Origin: Marinobacter sp. NP-4(2019)
Lineage (GTDB): Bacteria > Pseudomonadota > Gammaproteobacteria > Pseudomonadales > Oleiphilaceae
Direction: 5' to 3'
DNA length: 64,000 bases
Assembly: GCF_003994855.1 (NCBI RefSeq)
Contig: NZ_CP034142.1
Location: 1,488,001 to 1,552,000 of the forward strand
A model generated the notes under the pieces. The model saw only the letters and a program-made list of their open reading frames with translations, was not told where the DNA came from and made no database searches. Shown piece by piece: positions 51,018 to 60,592 of this stretch. Each line of letters begins with the position of its first letter. The first letter of the stretch is position 1. A program made the position numbers and the translations under genes.

Positions 51018-53450
51018 ATGGTCGATGTGAATGTCAAGAATGGTAACAAGGCCAACCCGGTGCCGGTTCAGGAACAGCGCAAGGCCGCTTCGATCCCGTC
51101 GGCGTTGCCGGTATTGCCGGTCCGCAACATGGTGCTCTTTCCCTATGCGGTGACCTCCATTGTGGTCGGGCAGCCCCGTTCCCTGCGGTTGCTGGAACAG
51201 GCCGTTGACGATGACTGCCTGGTGGCCATCGTTGCGTACCGGGATCCCAAGGTCCAGGAACCCCAGCCCGAGCACCTTTACGAAACAGGTTGTGTTGCCC
51301 AGGTGTTGCGTGTGGTCAATCAGGGCAGGGACCGAATGGAGGTTCTCCTTCAGGGGCTGGAAAAGTTCCGGGTGTTGGAGTGGCTGGGCGACAAGGACTA
51401 CCTGAGTGCCAGGATCGAAGTGCTCGGGGATATCGAGCCCGAGAAAGGGGATGTTGAAGCGGAAGCCGTTCGCCATAGTCTGGTGCAGGAGTTCAGCCGG
51501 TTGGTCACCACGCTCTCCTACCTCCCGGATGAGTTGCTGCATTCCGTTGCCCAGACCGAGGACTACCGGCAACTGACCTACCTGATCAGTTCCAGCATGC
51601 GGATGGATGTTCAGGAGGCCCAGGACCTTCTGGAGCAGGAGGATGTCGTCGCCAAGATGCTTAAGCTGATCGATATGATCCACCACGAAATCGAGGTCAT
51701 GGAGCTGGGCAAGAAGATCCAGGATGAGACCCGTGGGGCGATGGAGAAGGCGCAGCGGGAGTATGTCCTGCGCCAGCAGTTGAAAGCGATTCGCAAGGAG
51801 CTGGGCGAAGAGGAGGGCAGTCAGGTCAAGGTCGAGGAGTACCGGGAGAAGATCGAGGCCAGCGGCATGACCGAGGAGGCGCGGGAACAGGCGAACCGGG
51901 AACTGGCCAGACTGGAGCGATTGCCGGAAGCGTCTTCAGAATACGGCGTGATCCTGACCTACCTGGACTGGCTGACGACCTTGCCCTGGAGCACGGTCAC
52001 CACCGACATCCTGGACATCAACCAGGCCAGGGCCATCCTGGATGAGGACCATTATGGCCTGGATAAGATCAAAGAGCGGATCGTGGAGTTCCTGGCCGTG
52101 CGCCAGCTCCGCCAGCAGCGAGCGGGCGAATCGGCGGATACTGGAGGTAATCACCTGCTGCGCAGGGAACGGGAGGGAGCCATCCTGTGTTTTGTCGGCC
52201 CGCCGGGGATCGGCAAGACGTCGCTGGGACACTCCATTGCCCGTGCATTGGGGCGAAAACTGCATCGTATCAGCCTCGGGGGTATTCGTGATGAAGCCGA
52301 GATTCGCGGACACCGCCGCACCTACGTTGGCGCCATGCCGGGACGTTTTATCAAGGCGCTCCGGGATGTTGGCTCCCGGAACGCGGTACTGCTGCTGGAC
52401 GAGGTGGACAAGCTGGGCGCTGACTGGCGGGGCGATCCTGCCTCGGCCTTGCTCGAGGTGCTGGACCCAGAGCAGAACCGGGATTTCCGCGACCACTACC
52501 TGGAAGTGGCGTTCGACCTGAGCCAGTTGATGTTCATCGCCACCGCCAATGTCCTGGACAGTATTCCGGGGCCGCTGCGGGACCGGCTGGAGGTGATTAG
52601 CCTGCCGGGGTACACCGATGAGGAGAAGCTCAACATTGCGCAGCGTTACCTGGTGCCACGGCAACGGCGGGAAAACGCCCTGCGGCCAGAGGAATTGAGT
52701 ATCAGCGATGGGGCCATGCTCAAGCTCATACGTGAGTATACTCGCGAGGCCGGGGTACGCAGCCTGGACCGCCGTATCGGCGCCATCTGCCGTAAGGCGG
52801 TTGGTCGCATCGCCGAACAGGGTGCGAAGTCTCTGGCGGTCGATGAAACAGTGCTGGTGGAGTTGCTGGGCAAGCCGATGTTCTTCTACGACCTGGCTGC
52901 ACGAGTGGAGCTTCCCGGAGTTGCCACTGGCCTGGCGGTGACGGCGGTGGGGGGCGACATCCTGTTCGTTGAAGCCAGTGCCATGCCGGGGAAAAAGGGG
53001 TTGACCATTACCGGACAGTTGGGGGATGTCATGCGCGAATCGGCGCAGGCGGCCCTGAGCTATGTCCGTTCCCAGGCCGAAAGCCTGGGCATCGATCCCC
53101 AGTTCTACGAACAGACCGATATCCACATCCACATCCCCGCCGGGGCCATCCCCAAGGACGGTCCATCCGCCGGCGTCACCCTGGTGACGGCGCTGGTCTC
53201 ATTGTTGACTCAACGACCGGTCCGTCACGATGTGGGTATGACGGGGGAAGTCACTCTGCGGGGCCTGGTGTTGCCCGTTGGCGGCATCAAGGACAAGGTG
53301 CTGGCCGCCCATCGGGCGGGTTTGAAAACGGTGATTCTGCCAAAGCGGAATGAGAAGGACCTGGACGATCTGCCCCAGTCGGTCAGGGACAGTCTGTCAT
53401 TCATTCTGGCGGAGCATGTGGATACGGTCCTGAAGGCCGCACTGGAGTAA
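51018..53450 (+). CDS. lon: ATP-dependent Lon protease (LonA type)
   Basis: An 810-residue LonA protease. The N-terminal substrate domain starts near LPVLPVRNMVLFPYAVTSI, followed by a coiled-coil (KELGEEEGSQVKVEEYREK), an AAA+ module with Walker A GPPGIGKTSLG, and the protease domain with Ser717 (PKDGPSAG) and Lys758 (GGIKDK). It degrades damaged and regulatory proteins. This copy sits between DNA-repair and glycogen genes rather than beside clpX, so it is probably a second, stress-specific Lon. A GGGGGTGAA stretch precedes the ATG. Confidence 0.95.
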   Translation: MVDVNVKNGNKANPVPVQEQRKAASIPSALPVLPVRNMVLFPYAVTSIVVGQPRSLRLLEQAVDDDCLVAIVAYRDPKVQEPQPEHLYETGCVAQVLRVVNQGRDRMEVLLQGLEKFRVLEWLGDKDYLSARIEVLGDIEPEKGDVEAEAVRHSLVQEFSRLVTTLSYLPDELLHSVAQTEDYRQLTYLISSSMRMDVQEAQDLLEQEDVVAKMLKLIDMIHHEIEVMELGKKIQDETRGAMEKAQREYVLRQQLKAIRKELGEEEGSQVKVEEYREKIEASGMTEEAREQANRELARLERLPEASSEYGVILTYLDWLTTLPWSTVTTDILDINQARAILDEDHYGLDKIKERIVEFLAVRQLRQQRAGESADTGGNHLLRREREGAILCFVGPPGIGKTSLGHSIARALGRKLHRISLGGIRDEAEIRGHRRTYVGAMPGRFIKALRDVGSRNAVLLLDEVDKLGADWRGDPASALLEVLDPEQNRDFRDHYLEVAFDLSQLMFIATANVLDSIPGPLRDRLEVISLPGYTDEEKLNIAQRYLVPRQRRENALRPEELSISDGAMLKLIREYTREAGVRSLDRRIGAICRKAVGRIAEQGAKSLAVDETVLVELLGKPMFFYDLAARVELPGVATGLAVTAVGGDILFVEASAMPGKKGLTITGQLGDVMRESAQAALSYVRSQAESLGIDPQFYEQTDIHIHIPAGAIPKDGPSAGVTLVTALVSLLTQRPVRHDVGMTGEVTLRGLVLPVGGIKDKVLAAHRAGLKTVILPKRNEKDLDDLPQSVRDSLSFILAEHVDTVLKAALE

Positions 53451-53466
53451 TGGCACGCGATAGTGA

Positions 53467-53494
53467 ACCGGACCTCCGGGGCCGGAGGTCCGGT
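53467..53494. terminator. Perfect hairpin between lon and the host-attachment gene
   Basis: ACCGGACCTCCGG and its complement (13 bases each) around GG, placed between two convergent stop codons. TTTGTTG follows on the plus strand. Confidence 0.8.
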
Positions 53495-53501
53495 TTGTTG
53501 T

Positions 53502-53936
53502 CTACTGGTGACGGGCCAGTGTTGCGGCAATTTCGGAGGGGCTGGCCCGGGTAATATCCAGACTCATTTCCTCCGTAACCATCTGCCTGACCTGCTCATC
53601 CAGCTCAGGCCGCAGTTCCCCCAGGAAGTGCGGTGCAGCCACAATGACCAGCGCATCGAACCGGTTTTCGTTATGAGCCTGCCGCAGCCATTGCGCGATT
53701 TCCCGGGCGAACTCCCTGTTGGCGATCGATCTGGCAGTGTTTTTCTGCGGCATGCGATGCCTTCCCGCCATGGCCCCGTCACCGTGGGCGCCGGGGCTGT
53801 CCGATACCAGATCGTGCTCTTTCAGGCGGGCCGCCGGGTTGACCATGGTGGTCAGTTCCTCCAGGTCGCCCCTGGGTTGCGGCATCTGGAAAACGCGTGC
53901 CCGGCTGCTATCTGCCACCAATACCCATTTGTTCAT
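53502..53936 (-). CDS. Host-attachment family protein (PF10116 type)
   Basis: A 144-residue protein matching the family first named for a role in Agrobacterium attachment. The opening WVLVADSSRARVFQMP and the block FAREIAQWLRQAHNENRFDALVIVAAPHFLGELR are its hallmarks. The fold resembles release-factor eRF1/baeRF domains. Its function in free-living marine bacteria is unknown; such genes often sit with stress genes. GGAGG precedes the ATG. It is the last gene of hsp20-glgP-host attachment (33-base gap after glgP). Confidence 0.85.
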   Translation of the reverse strand: MNKWVLVADSSRARVFQMPQPRGDLEELTTMVNPAARLKEHDLVSDSPGAHGDGAMAGRHRMPQKNTARSIANREFAREIAQWLRQAHNENRFDALVIVAAPHFLGELRPELDEQVRQMVTEEMSLDITRASPSEIAATLARHQ

Positions 53937-53969
53937 TGTTGCCTCCTGCTTCCCGCTTAGAGGAAGTCA

Positions 53970-56528
53970 TCAAAGCCATAGCATCCGTCCCATCTCGAAT
54001 TCATGGGCCAGTAGCCGATGAAAGGGGTAGATGCGTAATTGATAGAATTGCAGACCCGGCAGGGGTGGGTCCAGCTCCATACAGAATCTGGCCTCACCAT
54101 TCTCGCCTTTATCGCAAAAATCCAGGAAATAGCTGCTATGCGTATGCAGCTCGCCCTGTTTGTCACAGGTGCCCACCAAGCATTCGACCCGGATGTCGCT
54201 CTCGGCCAGGTCGGCCAGTTGCACCCGCACTTCCAGGTTCAAGGTGCTGCCTGCAATGATCTCCTGGGGGCTCCGGTCGATGCGGCGTGCGCTCACCCGT
54301 GGCCAGGCCTCGATGATCTGCCGCTTCCAGCGCGTGAGTTCCCGGACACCCCGGCAGTCCTCCTGCTGCAGCTCCCTGGCGTGCTGGATTGCGGGTGCGT
54401 AGAACTGACGAGTATAGTCCAGCACCATGCGTTGGGCTGTGTAGTGAGGTATCAGGGACTTCATGGCTTCCTTGGACTTGAGCACCCAGTTCTCCGAGTA
54501 GCCGTGGGTGTTGCGCTGGTAGTAAAGCGGAATGACCTGGTGTTCGAGAATGTCCAGTAACTCCTCGGCTTCGGCGCGGTCACGGAAACCGTGGTCGAAC
54601 TCCTGTCCATGGGGCCGGATGGCCCAGCCATTCTCGCCGTTGAATCCCTCATCCCACCAGCCATCGAGGACGCTGACATTGAGAGCGCCGTTGATACCAG
54701 CCTTCTGCCCGGATGTTCCGCAGGCCTCCAGCGGGGCCTGGGGTGTGTTGAGCCAGACATCCACGCCGGTAACCAGCTTGCGGGCCAGTGCCATGTCGTA
54801 GTCCTCCAACAGGAAGATCCGGCCGGCGAACTCCGGCAGCATGGCGTAGTCGAAGATCTGCTTGATCAGGCGCTGTGCCGGTTCGTCTTCAGGGTGTGCC
54901 TTGCCTGCAAAGAAGATCACCACAGGGTATTCCGGATTGTTCAGCAGTTTCTTGAGCCGTTCCAGGTCGGCAAAGATCAGCGTTGCCCGTTTGTAGGTGG
55001 CAAACCGGCGGGCGAAGCCGAGCATCAGCAGGTCGGTTTCCCGGGGTTTCAGGAAACGGGTGACATGGGCGAGTTGCGCTTCGCTGCAGCCATTGCGGTG
55101 CATCTGTAGGCTTATCCGGTTGAGGACATCCTCGGCGAGCCTGGATTTCAGAGTTTGACGGACGCTCCAGAAACTGTGATTGGGGATGTTGTCGATCTGT
55201 TGCCAGAATTCGGCGTCGAGCAGTTTGTTGTGCCAGCCGCCACCAAACTGCAGGTCGAACAGGTTGACCCATTCCTTGGCCAGGAAGGTGGGCACATGTA
55301 TGCCGTTGGTGACATAGCCCACAGAGTTCTCCGTGGGCGGAACCTGTGGCCAGATGTAACTCTCCATTCGGGCCGCGACGCTGCCATGGATACGGCTGAC
55401 ACCGTTGTGGTAGCTGGAACCCCGGAGAGCCAGGGCGGTCATGTTGAAGCGTTCCCCGGCATCCGGACTCTTGCCCAGCTTGAGGATATCCGGCATCGGA
55501 ACATTGAGCTCCGCGGAATAGTCCCTGAACGCCTCTTCTATCCATTGTGGATCGAAGACGTCGTGTCCTGCCGACACCGGGGTATGGGTCGTGAACAGGG
55601 TGTTGCTGGCCACCATTTCCAGGGCTTCGTTGAACCCGAGGCCCTCGCGGATCCACTCGCGACAGCGTTCCAGGATCATGAAAGCCGCATGCCCCTCATT
55701 GATATGCCAGGCCGTGGGCTTCAGCTTGAGGGCCCGGATAATCCGCACGCCGCCGATACCCAGGATGATTTCCTGCAGCAGCCGGGTGTGCTGGTTGCCG
55801 GTATAGAGGTGATGGGTAATGCGGCGGTCCTGATCGGAGTTCTCCGGCAGGTCACTGTCCAGCAGGTATATGGGGATATGGCCGCACATGGTGCGCCAGA
55901 CCCTCAGCTGGATTCCGCGGCCGTGAAACTGGATGGTCACCCGCATCTCTTCGCCCTGCGGATCGGTGGCCGGTACGATGGGCAGGTCGCTGAAACGGTT
56001 CTGCTGGAACTGGACCACCTGTTTGCCGTTGCAGTCGATGGTCTGGTGGAAATAGCCTTCGCGATAGAGAATGCCGATGGCGACAAAGGGCAGGCTAAGG
56101 TCGCTGGCTGCTTTGCAGTGGTCGCCCGCGAGGATTCCAAGCCCACCGGAATAAATGGGCAGGCTCTCATGGAGACCAAACTCGGCGCAGAAATAAGCGA
56201 CAAGGTCCTGATCCGGGTCCAGGTAGTTGCGAGCTTCCTTGCCGGGTTGTTCGTTCAGGTAGGCATCGAACGTGGCCAGGGTCCGTTGGAGGTCCTGGAC
56301 GTAGATCCGGTCATTGGCGGCGGCATCCAGTTTGGCCTGGTCCACCCAGCGCAGGAAGAGTTTCGGGTTGTGGCCGCAGCTCTCCCACAAGGCCGGATCG
56401 AGACGGAAAAACAGGCTCCGGACCTGACGGTCCCAACTGTAAAACAGGTTGCCGGCAAGCTCTTCCAGCCGCTCAATTTGCTTGGGGAGCTTGGGCTGTA
56501 CTTCCAGTGAATACAGGGTTCCGACCAT
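53970..56528 (-). CDS. glgP: Alpha-glucan (glycogen) phosphorylase with DUF3417
   Basis: An 852-residue phosphorylase of the shorter TIGR02094-like type. An N-terminal DUF3417 region (IERLEELAGNLFYSWDRQVR) precedes the GT35 core: AEFGLHESLPIYSGGLGILAGDH, HINEGHAAF and the PLP-binding lysine in EACGTSGQKAGINGALN. It releases glucose-1-phosphate from glycogen. It follows hsp20 after 109 bases that contain a strong hairpin. Grouping with a chaperone suggests storage glucan is mobilised in the same stress. Confidence 0.95.
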   Translation of the reverse strand: MVGTLYSLEVQPKLPKQIERLEELAGNLFYSWDRQVRSLFFRLDPALWESCGHNPKLFLRWVDQAKLDAAANDRIYVQDLQRTLATFDAYLNEQPGKEARNYLDPDQDLVAYFCAEFGLHESLPIYSGGLGILAGDHCKAASDLSLPFVAIGILYREGYFHQTIDCNGKQVVQFQQNRFSDLPIVPATDPQGEEMRVTIQFHGRGIQLRVWRTMCGHIPIYLLDSDLPENSDQDRRITHHLYTGNQHTRLLQEIILGIGGVRIIRALKLKPTAWHINEGHAAFMILERCREWIREGLGFNEALEMVASNTLFTTHTPVSAGHDVFDPQWIEEAFRDYSAELNVPMPDILKLGKSPDAGERFNMTALALRGSSYHNGVSRIHGSVAARMESYIWPQVPPTENSVGYVTNGIHVPTFLAKEWVNLFDLQFGGGWHNKLLDAEFWQQIDNIPNHSFWSVRQTLKSRLAEDVLNRISLQMHRNGCSEAQLAHVTRFLKPRETDLLMLGFARRFATYKRATLIFADLERLKKLLNNPEYPVVIFFAGKAHPEDEPAQRLIKQIFDYAMLPEFAGRIFLLEDYDMALARKLVTGVDVWLNTPQAPLEACGTSGQKAGINGALNVSVLDGWWDEGFNGENGWAIRPHGQEFDHGFRDRAEAEELLDILEHQVIPLYYQRNTHGYSENWVLKSKEAMKSLIPHYTAQRMVLDYTRQFYAPAIQHARELQQEDCRGVRELTRWKRQIIEAWPRVSARRIDRSPQEIIAGSTLNLEVRVQLADLAESDIRVECLVGTCDKQGELHTHSSYFLDFCDKGENGEARFCMELDPPLPGLQFYQLRIYPFHRLLAHEFEMGRMLWL

Positions 56529-56604
56529 TGGGCGTTTCCAGCGGCAGTTAATCCACTCGAGTTGTGATCCTCAAACCACGGTTGTTCACCGCAAAGCGGG
56601 AACA

Positions 56605-56628
56605 GCCGGCGTGGCCAAACACGCCGGC
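56605..56628 (-). other. Strong hairpin between hsp20 and glgP
   Basis: GCCGGCGTG and CACGCCGGC form a 9-base stem with a 6-base loop. No T-run follows on the minus strand, so it is more likely a processing or stability element that sets the hsp20:glgP ratio than a full terminator. Confidence 0.5.
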
Positions 56629-56637
56629 CCTGCAATG

Positions 56638-57102
56638 TCAGTCGACATGAACCTCGATCTTTTTCTGCTTGGTGGATTCCAGCTTGGGTACAGTGATCTC
56701 CAGGACTCCATTGTGGACATGGGCCTTGATCTTGTCCGACTCGCCGGCATCCGGCAGGCTGAAACTGCGGTAGAAGGAGCCATACTCCCGCTCGATGCAG
56801 CGGTAGTTCTCTTTCTTCTCCTCAACCTTACTTTCCCGCTTGCCTTCGATGGTGAGCATGCCGTTGTCCATTGACACACTGATGTCCTTCGGATCAACAC
56901 CGGGAATATCGACGGTGATCAGGTACTCGTTAGCCTTCTGCTCGATATCGACATCCGGCTGCCACTGACCGCCGAGGGTTTCCCAGTGACGGCCTAGCAG
57001 GGGAAACTCGCGCTCCATCAGGCGATTCATCTCTTCACTCAGTTGGGACGCCAGCGGCAGCTGCGGGAAGGCGCTCAGGGACTTGCGTTTTAACAGAGAC
57101 AT
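56638..57102 (-). CDS. Small heat-shock protein (Hsp20/alpha-crystallin)
   Basis: A 154-residue chaperone. The alpha-crystallin domain covers about 45-145 (QPDVDIEQKANEYLITVDIPGVDPKDISV). The C-terminal end has TVPKLES rather than a clear I-x-I motif. It holds unfolding proteins for later refolding. The frame is open to 57201, but the ATG at 57102 has GGAGA upstream and the normal opening MSLLKRKSLSAF. It starts the hsp20-glgP-host-attachment unit, with a Crp/Fnr-like promoter 100-140 bases upstream. No sigma-32 consensus was seen. Confidence 0.93.
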   Translation of the reverse strand: MSLLKRKSLSAFPQLPLASQLSEEMNRLMEREFPLLGRHWETLGGQWQPDVDIEQKANEYLITVDIPGVDPKDISVSMDNGMLTIEGKRESKVEEKKENYRCIEREYGSFYRSFSLPDAGESDKIKAHVHNGVLEITVPKLESTKQKKIEVHVD

Positions 57103-57205
57103 GATGTGCTCTCCTCGAATTATAGAACCACGTTGTTTGGGTGCAGGGACAAGGTCAGTCGCCTTGATTGGCTGGCTCCGATACCTTTGGCTGCCAGTCA
57201 TGAAA

Positions 57206-57246
57206 AGTATAGATCCGGGCCCCTGGCGAGCCCTGACTTAGGTCAC
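57206..57246 (-). promoter_or_regulatory. Putative class II Crp/Fnr-type promoter of hsp20-glgP
   Basis: CTGACTTAGGTCAC (57233-57246) is the island motif with one asymmetric end. On the minus strand TATACT (57211-57206) begins 22 bases beyond it. The start would be near 57199, giving a leader of about 97 bases. A separate TATAAT at 57124-57119 is too close to the ATG to be the only promoter. Confidence 0.6.
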
Positions 57247-57474
57247 TCGGATGCGGGATTCCTTGCCGTGGCGATGACGAGAATGAGTTCGAGGATCGGT
57301 GCCGGGAATTGGCAATGTATCGGTTTGCGTCGGCCAGATGCGAGAAATCTTCAGCGGGAACGCGACATAGCAGGCGTCAGATTCTACAATGACCGGCCAT
57401 AGAACTAACCCGTTTGGCGGTCCGATACCCGAAAGGGGATCGCCAGAGCATTCTGACCGTTACAGGACCGAACC
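57247..57474. other. Untranslated stretch before the Lon-like gene
   Basis: No protein or RNA gene seen. It must hold the promoter of the Lon-like gene at 57475, but no -10 at the class II distance from 57233-57246 is visible on the plus strand, so that gene may use another promoter. Confidence 0.4.
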
Positions 57475-59883
57475 TTGAAGTCACTGTCCCTGCATCAGCT
57501 TTACAAAGCCTGTGTCCTAAAAGATCTGCCATTCAAGACCACCCGGCAACTGGAGCCGCTGGCTGAAATCGTTGGCCAGAACCGCGCCCAGGAAGCCGTC
57601 CGTTTTGCGCTGGCCATGCCCCACAGTGGTTACAACGTCTATGCCGTCGGCCGTAACGGTCTGGGCAAGCGCACCATGATGCTCCGCTATCTCGAACACC
57701 ATGTGGACACCGAGCACAGCAGTCACGACTGGTGCTACGTCGCCAATTTCGAGGAGCCCCGGATACCAAAACTGCTTCGTTTGCCTGCGGGTAAAGGCAA
57801 CGCCCTGAAACAGGACATGGAGCAGTTGATGGGGCGGCTCATGAAAATGATCCCCCAGACTTTTGACAGCGACAGCTTTCTGGAACGTTCCGAACAGCTC
57901 AAGAACGAGTACGGCAAAAAGCAGGAAGACGAGCTGGAGAAGGTGGCGAATCAGGCGAAGCGAAAGAAGGTCAGTCTGAACGTGACAACACCGGGAGGCT
58001 ATCGCCTGGTGGCGATGAATGGTGAAGAACCGCATACCGCCGAGACGTTCCAGGCGCTGAGCGACGAGGAGCGGGAAAAGTTTGAGGACTCCATCAACAA
58101 GCTGGAGAAGAAGCTGCGCCAGGCCCTGCGCAAGCTGGCGGATTGGGAGCAGGAGTATGCCGAGAAACAGCAGGCCCTGAACCAGGAGACCCTGGAAGGG
58201 ATTTCCGGGCACCAACTGGACGAGTTGATTGCCAAGTACAAGGACCTCCCGGATGTGGTGGCCTATTTCGAGGCGGTAAGAAAGGATCTGGTCGATAGCC
58301 TCGATATCTTCCTGGAGGATAATGAGGAACAGGCCGCCATTGCCTACGCGTCCCTGGACAAGAAAATGCCCCGCCGGTATCTGGTCAATGTCCTGGTGCA
58401 CCAGAAAACGGACGAGGTACCGGTGGTGGTAGAGGACAACCCGACCTATCACAACCTGTTCGGTTATGTGGAGAACGTGACCTACAAGGGCACCGTGTTC
58501 ACCGATTTTTCCCTGATTCGTCCGGGCAGTCTGCACCGGGCCAACGGTGGCTACCTGCTGATGGATGCCATCAAGGTGCTGGAACAGCCCTTCGTCTGGG
58601 ATGGCCTGAAGCGGGCGTTGCGGTCCAAGTCAATCCAGATTAATTCCCTCGAGCGGGAAATGACCTTGTCCGGGACCATTTCCATCGAGCCGGAAGCCGT
58701 TCCCCTGGACGTCAAGATTGTGCTGTTCGGTGACCGCGAAACCTGGATGTTGCTGCAGGATCACGATCCCGAGTTCGCCGAGCTGTTTCGGGTCACTGCG
58801 GATTTCGAGAATGAAATGTACCGCACCGATGACAGTCAGCTCCTGTACGCCAAGTTTATTGCCAGCCTGGTCAGCGAGAAGAAGCTGTTGCACTGCAGCA
58901 ACAAGGCGGTAGCGCGGATCATCGAATACAGTGCCCGTATGGCCGATCACCAGGATCGTCTTTCCCTGCATGCTGCCGATATCGCCAACCTGCTGCGGGA
59001 ATCGGATTTCTGGGCCCGTCAGGCGAAGGCCAGACTGATTCAGGATGTTCATGTGGAACGGGCACTGGAGAGCGCCAGGTATCGCAGCAGTCGCATTCGC
59101 GACCAGTTCTATGATGCCATCCGTGACGGCTCCACACTCGTATCCACCGAAGGTGCCTGTGTCGGTCAGGTCAACGCCTTGTCGGTGCTGTCCACAGGGG
59201 GCTTCGAGTTCGGGCTGTCAAACCGTATCACGGCCACCTGCTATTATGGCGATGGTGCCGTCATGGATATAGAGCGGGACGTTAAGCTGGGTGGGAATAT
59301 CCATTCCAAAGGGGTGATGATTCTCAGTTCCTGGCTGGCGGCTCATTTTGCGGTTAATGATCCCATGCACCTGTCTGCGAGCCTGACCTTCGAGCAGAAC
59401 TACGGCGAAGTGGATGGCGACAGTGCGTCTCTGGCGGAGTTGTGTGCTCTGGTGTCCTCGTTGTCCGGACTGCCGGTTCGTCAGGACCTGGCGATTACCG
59501 GTTCGGTGAACCAGTTTGGCGAGGTGCAGCCGATTGGTGGCGTCAACGAGAAGGTTGAGGGTTTTTTCCACACCTGTCAGTTGAAGGGTGGCCTTACCGG
59601 AACCCAGGGAGTGATTCTGCCGGAGACCAATGTGCAGAACCTGATGTTGGACAGCGAGGTGGTCCAGGCCGTGCGTAAGGGCCAGTTTTCGGTTTATTCC
59701 GTCAGTCGCGCGGAGGAGGCGATCACTTTGCTGCTGGGCAAGCCCGCGGGCAAGGCCGACACCAAGGGCCGGTACCCCAAGCAGAGTGTTTTTGGCATTA
59801 TCCAGCAACGCCTTGAAAAAATGCGTGAGCATGAGCGCCAGGAACACGCACGGGATGATCACAAAGACCCGTCAATTCATTGA
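57475..59883 (+). CDS. Lon-like ATP-dependent protease (AAA_32/YcbZ type)
   Basis: An 802-residue protein. Walker A is GRNGLGKRTM, as in the LonB/YcbZ-like AAA_32 family, and a long charged coiled-coil follows (about 115-290). A second ATPase-like region includes ANGGYLLMDAIKVLEQP. The Lon protease domain lies at the end with Ser650 (DGDSASLAE) and Lys693 (GGVNEKVEG). It starts with TTG, supported by AGGA 8 bases upstream and by the family opening LYKACVLKDLPFKTT. It is first in a unit with a FixJ-type regulator and a sensor kinase. Substrates are unknown. Confidence 0.88.
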   Translation: MKSLSLHQLYKACVLKDLPFKTTRQLEPLAEIVGQNRAQEAVRFALAMPHSGYNVYAVGRNGLGKRTMMLRYLEHHVDTEHSSHDWCYVANFEEPRIPKLLRLPAGKGNALKQDMEQLMGRLMKMIPQTFDSDSFLERSEQLKNEYGKKQEDELEKVANQAKRKKVSLNVTTPGGYRLVAMNGEEPHTAETFQALSDEEREKFEDSINKLEKKLRQALRKLADWEQEYAEKQQALNQETLEGISGHQLDELIAKYKDLPDVVAYFEAVRKDLVDSLDIFLEDNEEQAAIAYASLDKKMPRRYLVNVLVHQKTDEVPVVVEDNPTYHNLFGYVENVTYKGTVFTDFSLIRPGSLHRANGGYLLMDAIKVLEQPFVWDGLKRALRSKSIQINSLEREMTLSGTISIEPEAVPLDVKIVLFGDRETWMLLQDHDPEFAELFRVTADFENEMYRTDDSQLLYAKFIASLVSEKKLLHCSNKAVARIIEYSARMADHQDRLSLHAADIANLLRESDFWARQAKARLIQDVHVERALESARYRSSRIRDQFYDAIRDGSTLVSTEGACVGQVNALSVLSTGGFEFGLSNRITATCYYGDGAVMDIERDVKLGGNIHSKGVMILSSWLAAHFAVNDPMHLSASLTFEQNYGEVDGDSASLAELCALVSSLSGLPVRQDLAITGSVNQFGEVQPIGGVNEKVEGFFHTCQLKGGLTGTQGVILPETNVQNLMLDSEVVQAVRKGQFSVYSVSRAEEAITLLLGKPAGKADTKGRYPKQSVFGIIQQRLEKMREHERQEHARDDHKDPSIH

Positions 59884-59920
59884 CCGGCAATGATAATAAA
59901 GGACAGGAGAGTAAGATCAC

Positions 59921-60547
59921 ATGACTGATATCCAGCAAACCGTTTACGTGGTAGAAGATGACGAAGCCGTTCGTGATTCACTGGAACTGCTGCTCAAGTC
60001 GGATGGCAAGCCGGTAAAGACCTACGAGAACGCCACGGCTTTTCTGCGGGATTACTCCGAGAAAATGGCCGGTTGTATCGTGCTGGATATCCGCATGCCG
60101 GGGATGGATGGCATGGAGCTGCAGAAAAAGCTCAATGACAAACACTCCATTCTGCCGATTATCTTTGTGACCGGTCACGGTGATGTGCCCATGGCGGTGG
60201 ATGCCATGAAAGAGGGCGCTGTGGACTTTATCCAGAAACCGTATCGCGAAGAGGCGTTGCTGGAAAAGATCGAGGCCGCCCTGGCCCAGGATCGGGAGCA
60301 GCGCAAATCGCTGGATGAGAAGCAGGAAATCATAAAGCGAATCAAAAGCCTGACACCACGAGAACATGAAATCATGGATCGGATGATTGCGGGTCAGGCC
60401 AACAAGGTGATCGCCATTGAGCTGGAGATCAGTCAGCGTACCGTCGAGATCCACCGTTCGCGAGTGATGCACAAAATGGGTACTCATTCTCTTGCGCACC
60501 TGGTCCGCATGGTCCTGTCCGTAAAGGACCTTATCGACGCCCGCTGA
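59921..60547 (+). CDS. FixJ/TtrR-type response regulator
   Basis: A 208-residue regulator. The receiver domain has Asp57-type phosphoacceptor in CIVLDIRMPGMDG and Lys in FIQKPYR. The LuxR-type DNA-binding domain is SLTPREHEIMDRMIAGQANKVIAIELEISQRTVEIHRSRV. CAGGAGAG precedes the ATG. It lies between the Lon-like gene (37-base gap) and the REC-PAS-kinase (45-base gap), so the last two probably form a phosphorelay that controls part of this island. Confidence 0.93.
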   Translation: MTDIQQTVYVVEDDEAVRDSLELLLKSDGKPVKTYENATAFLRDYSEKMAGCIVLDIRMPGMDGMELQKKLNDKHSILPIIFVTGHGDVPMAVDAMKEGAVDFIQKPYREEALLEKIEAALAQDREQRKSLDEKQEIIKRIKSLTPREHEIMDRMIAGQANKVIAIELEISQRTVEIHRSRVMHKMGTHSLAHLVRMVLSVKDLIDAR

Positions 60548-60592
60548 ATTGGCCGGCATGATACGGTCAACTTTTCAACCGGCCCTGTTTAT

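Noticed and set aside
57119..57124. TATAAT just upstream of hsp20 as its main promoter
   Set aside because: The start would fall near 57112, inside the ribosome binding site, and no good -35 lies 16-18 bases upstream.
57247..57280. Class II promoter for the Lon-like gene from the site at 57233-57246
   Set aside because: At the expected distance on the plus strand the sequence reads TGGCGA, with no acceptable -10, so the site was assigned only to hsp20.
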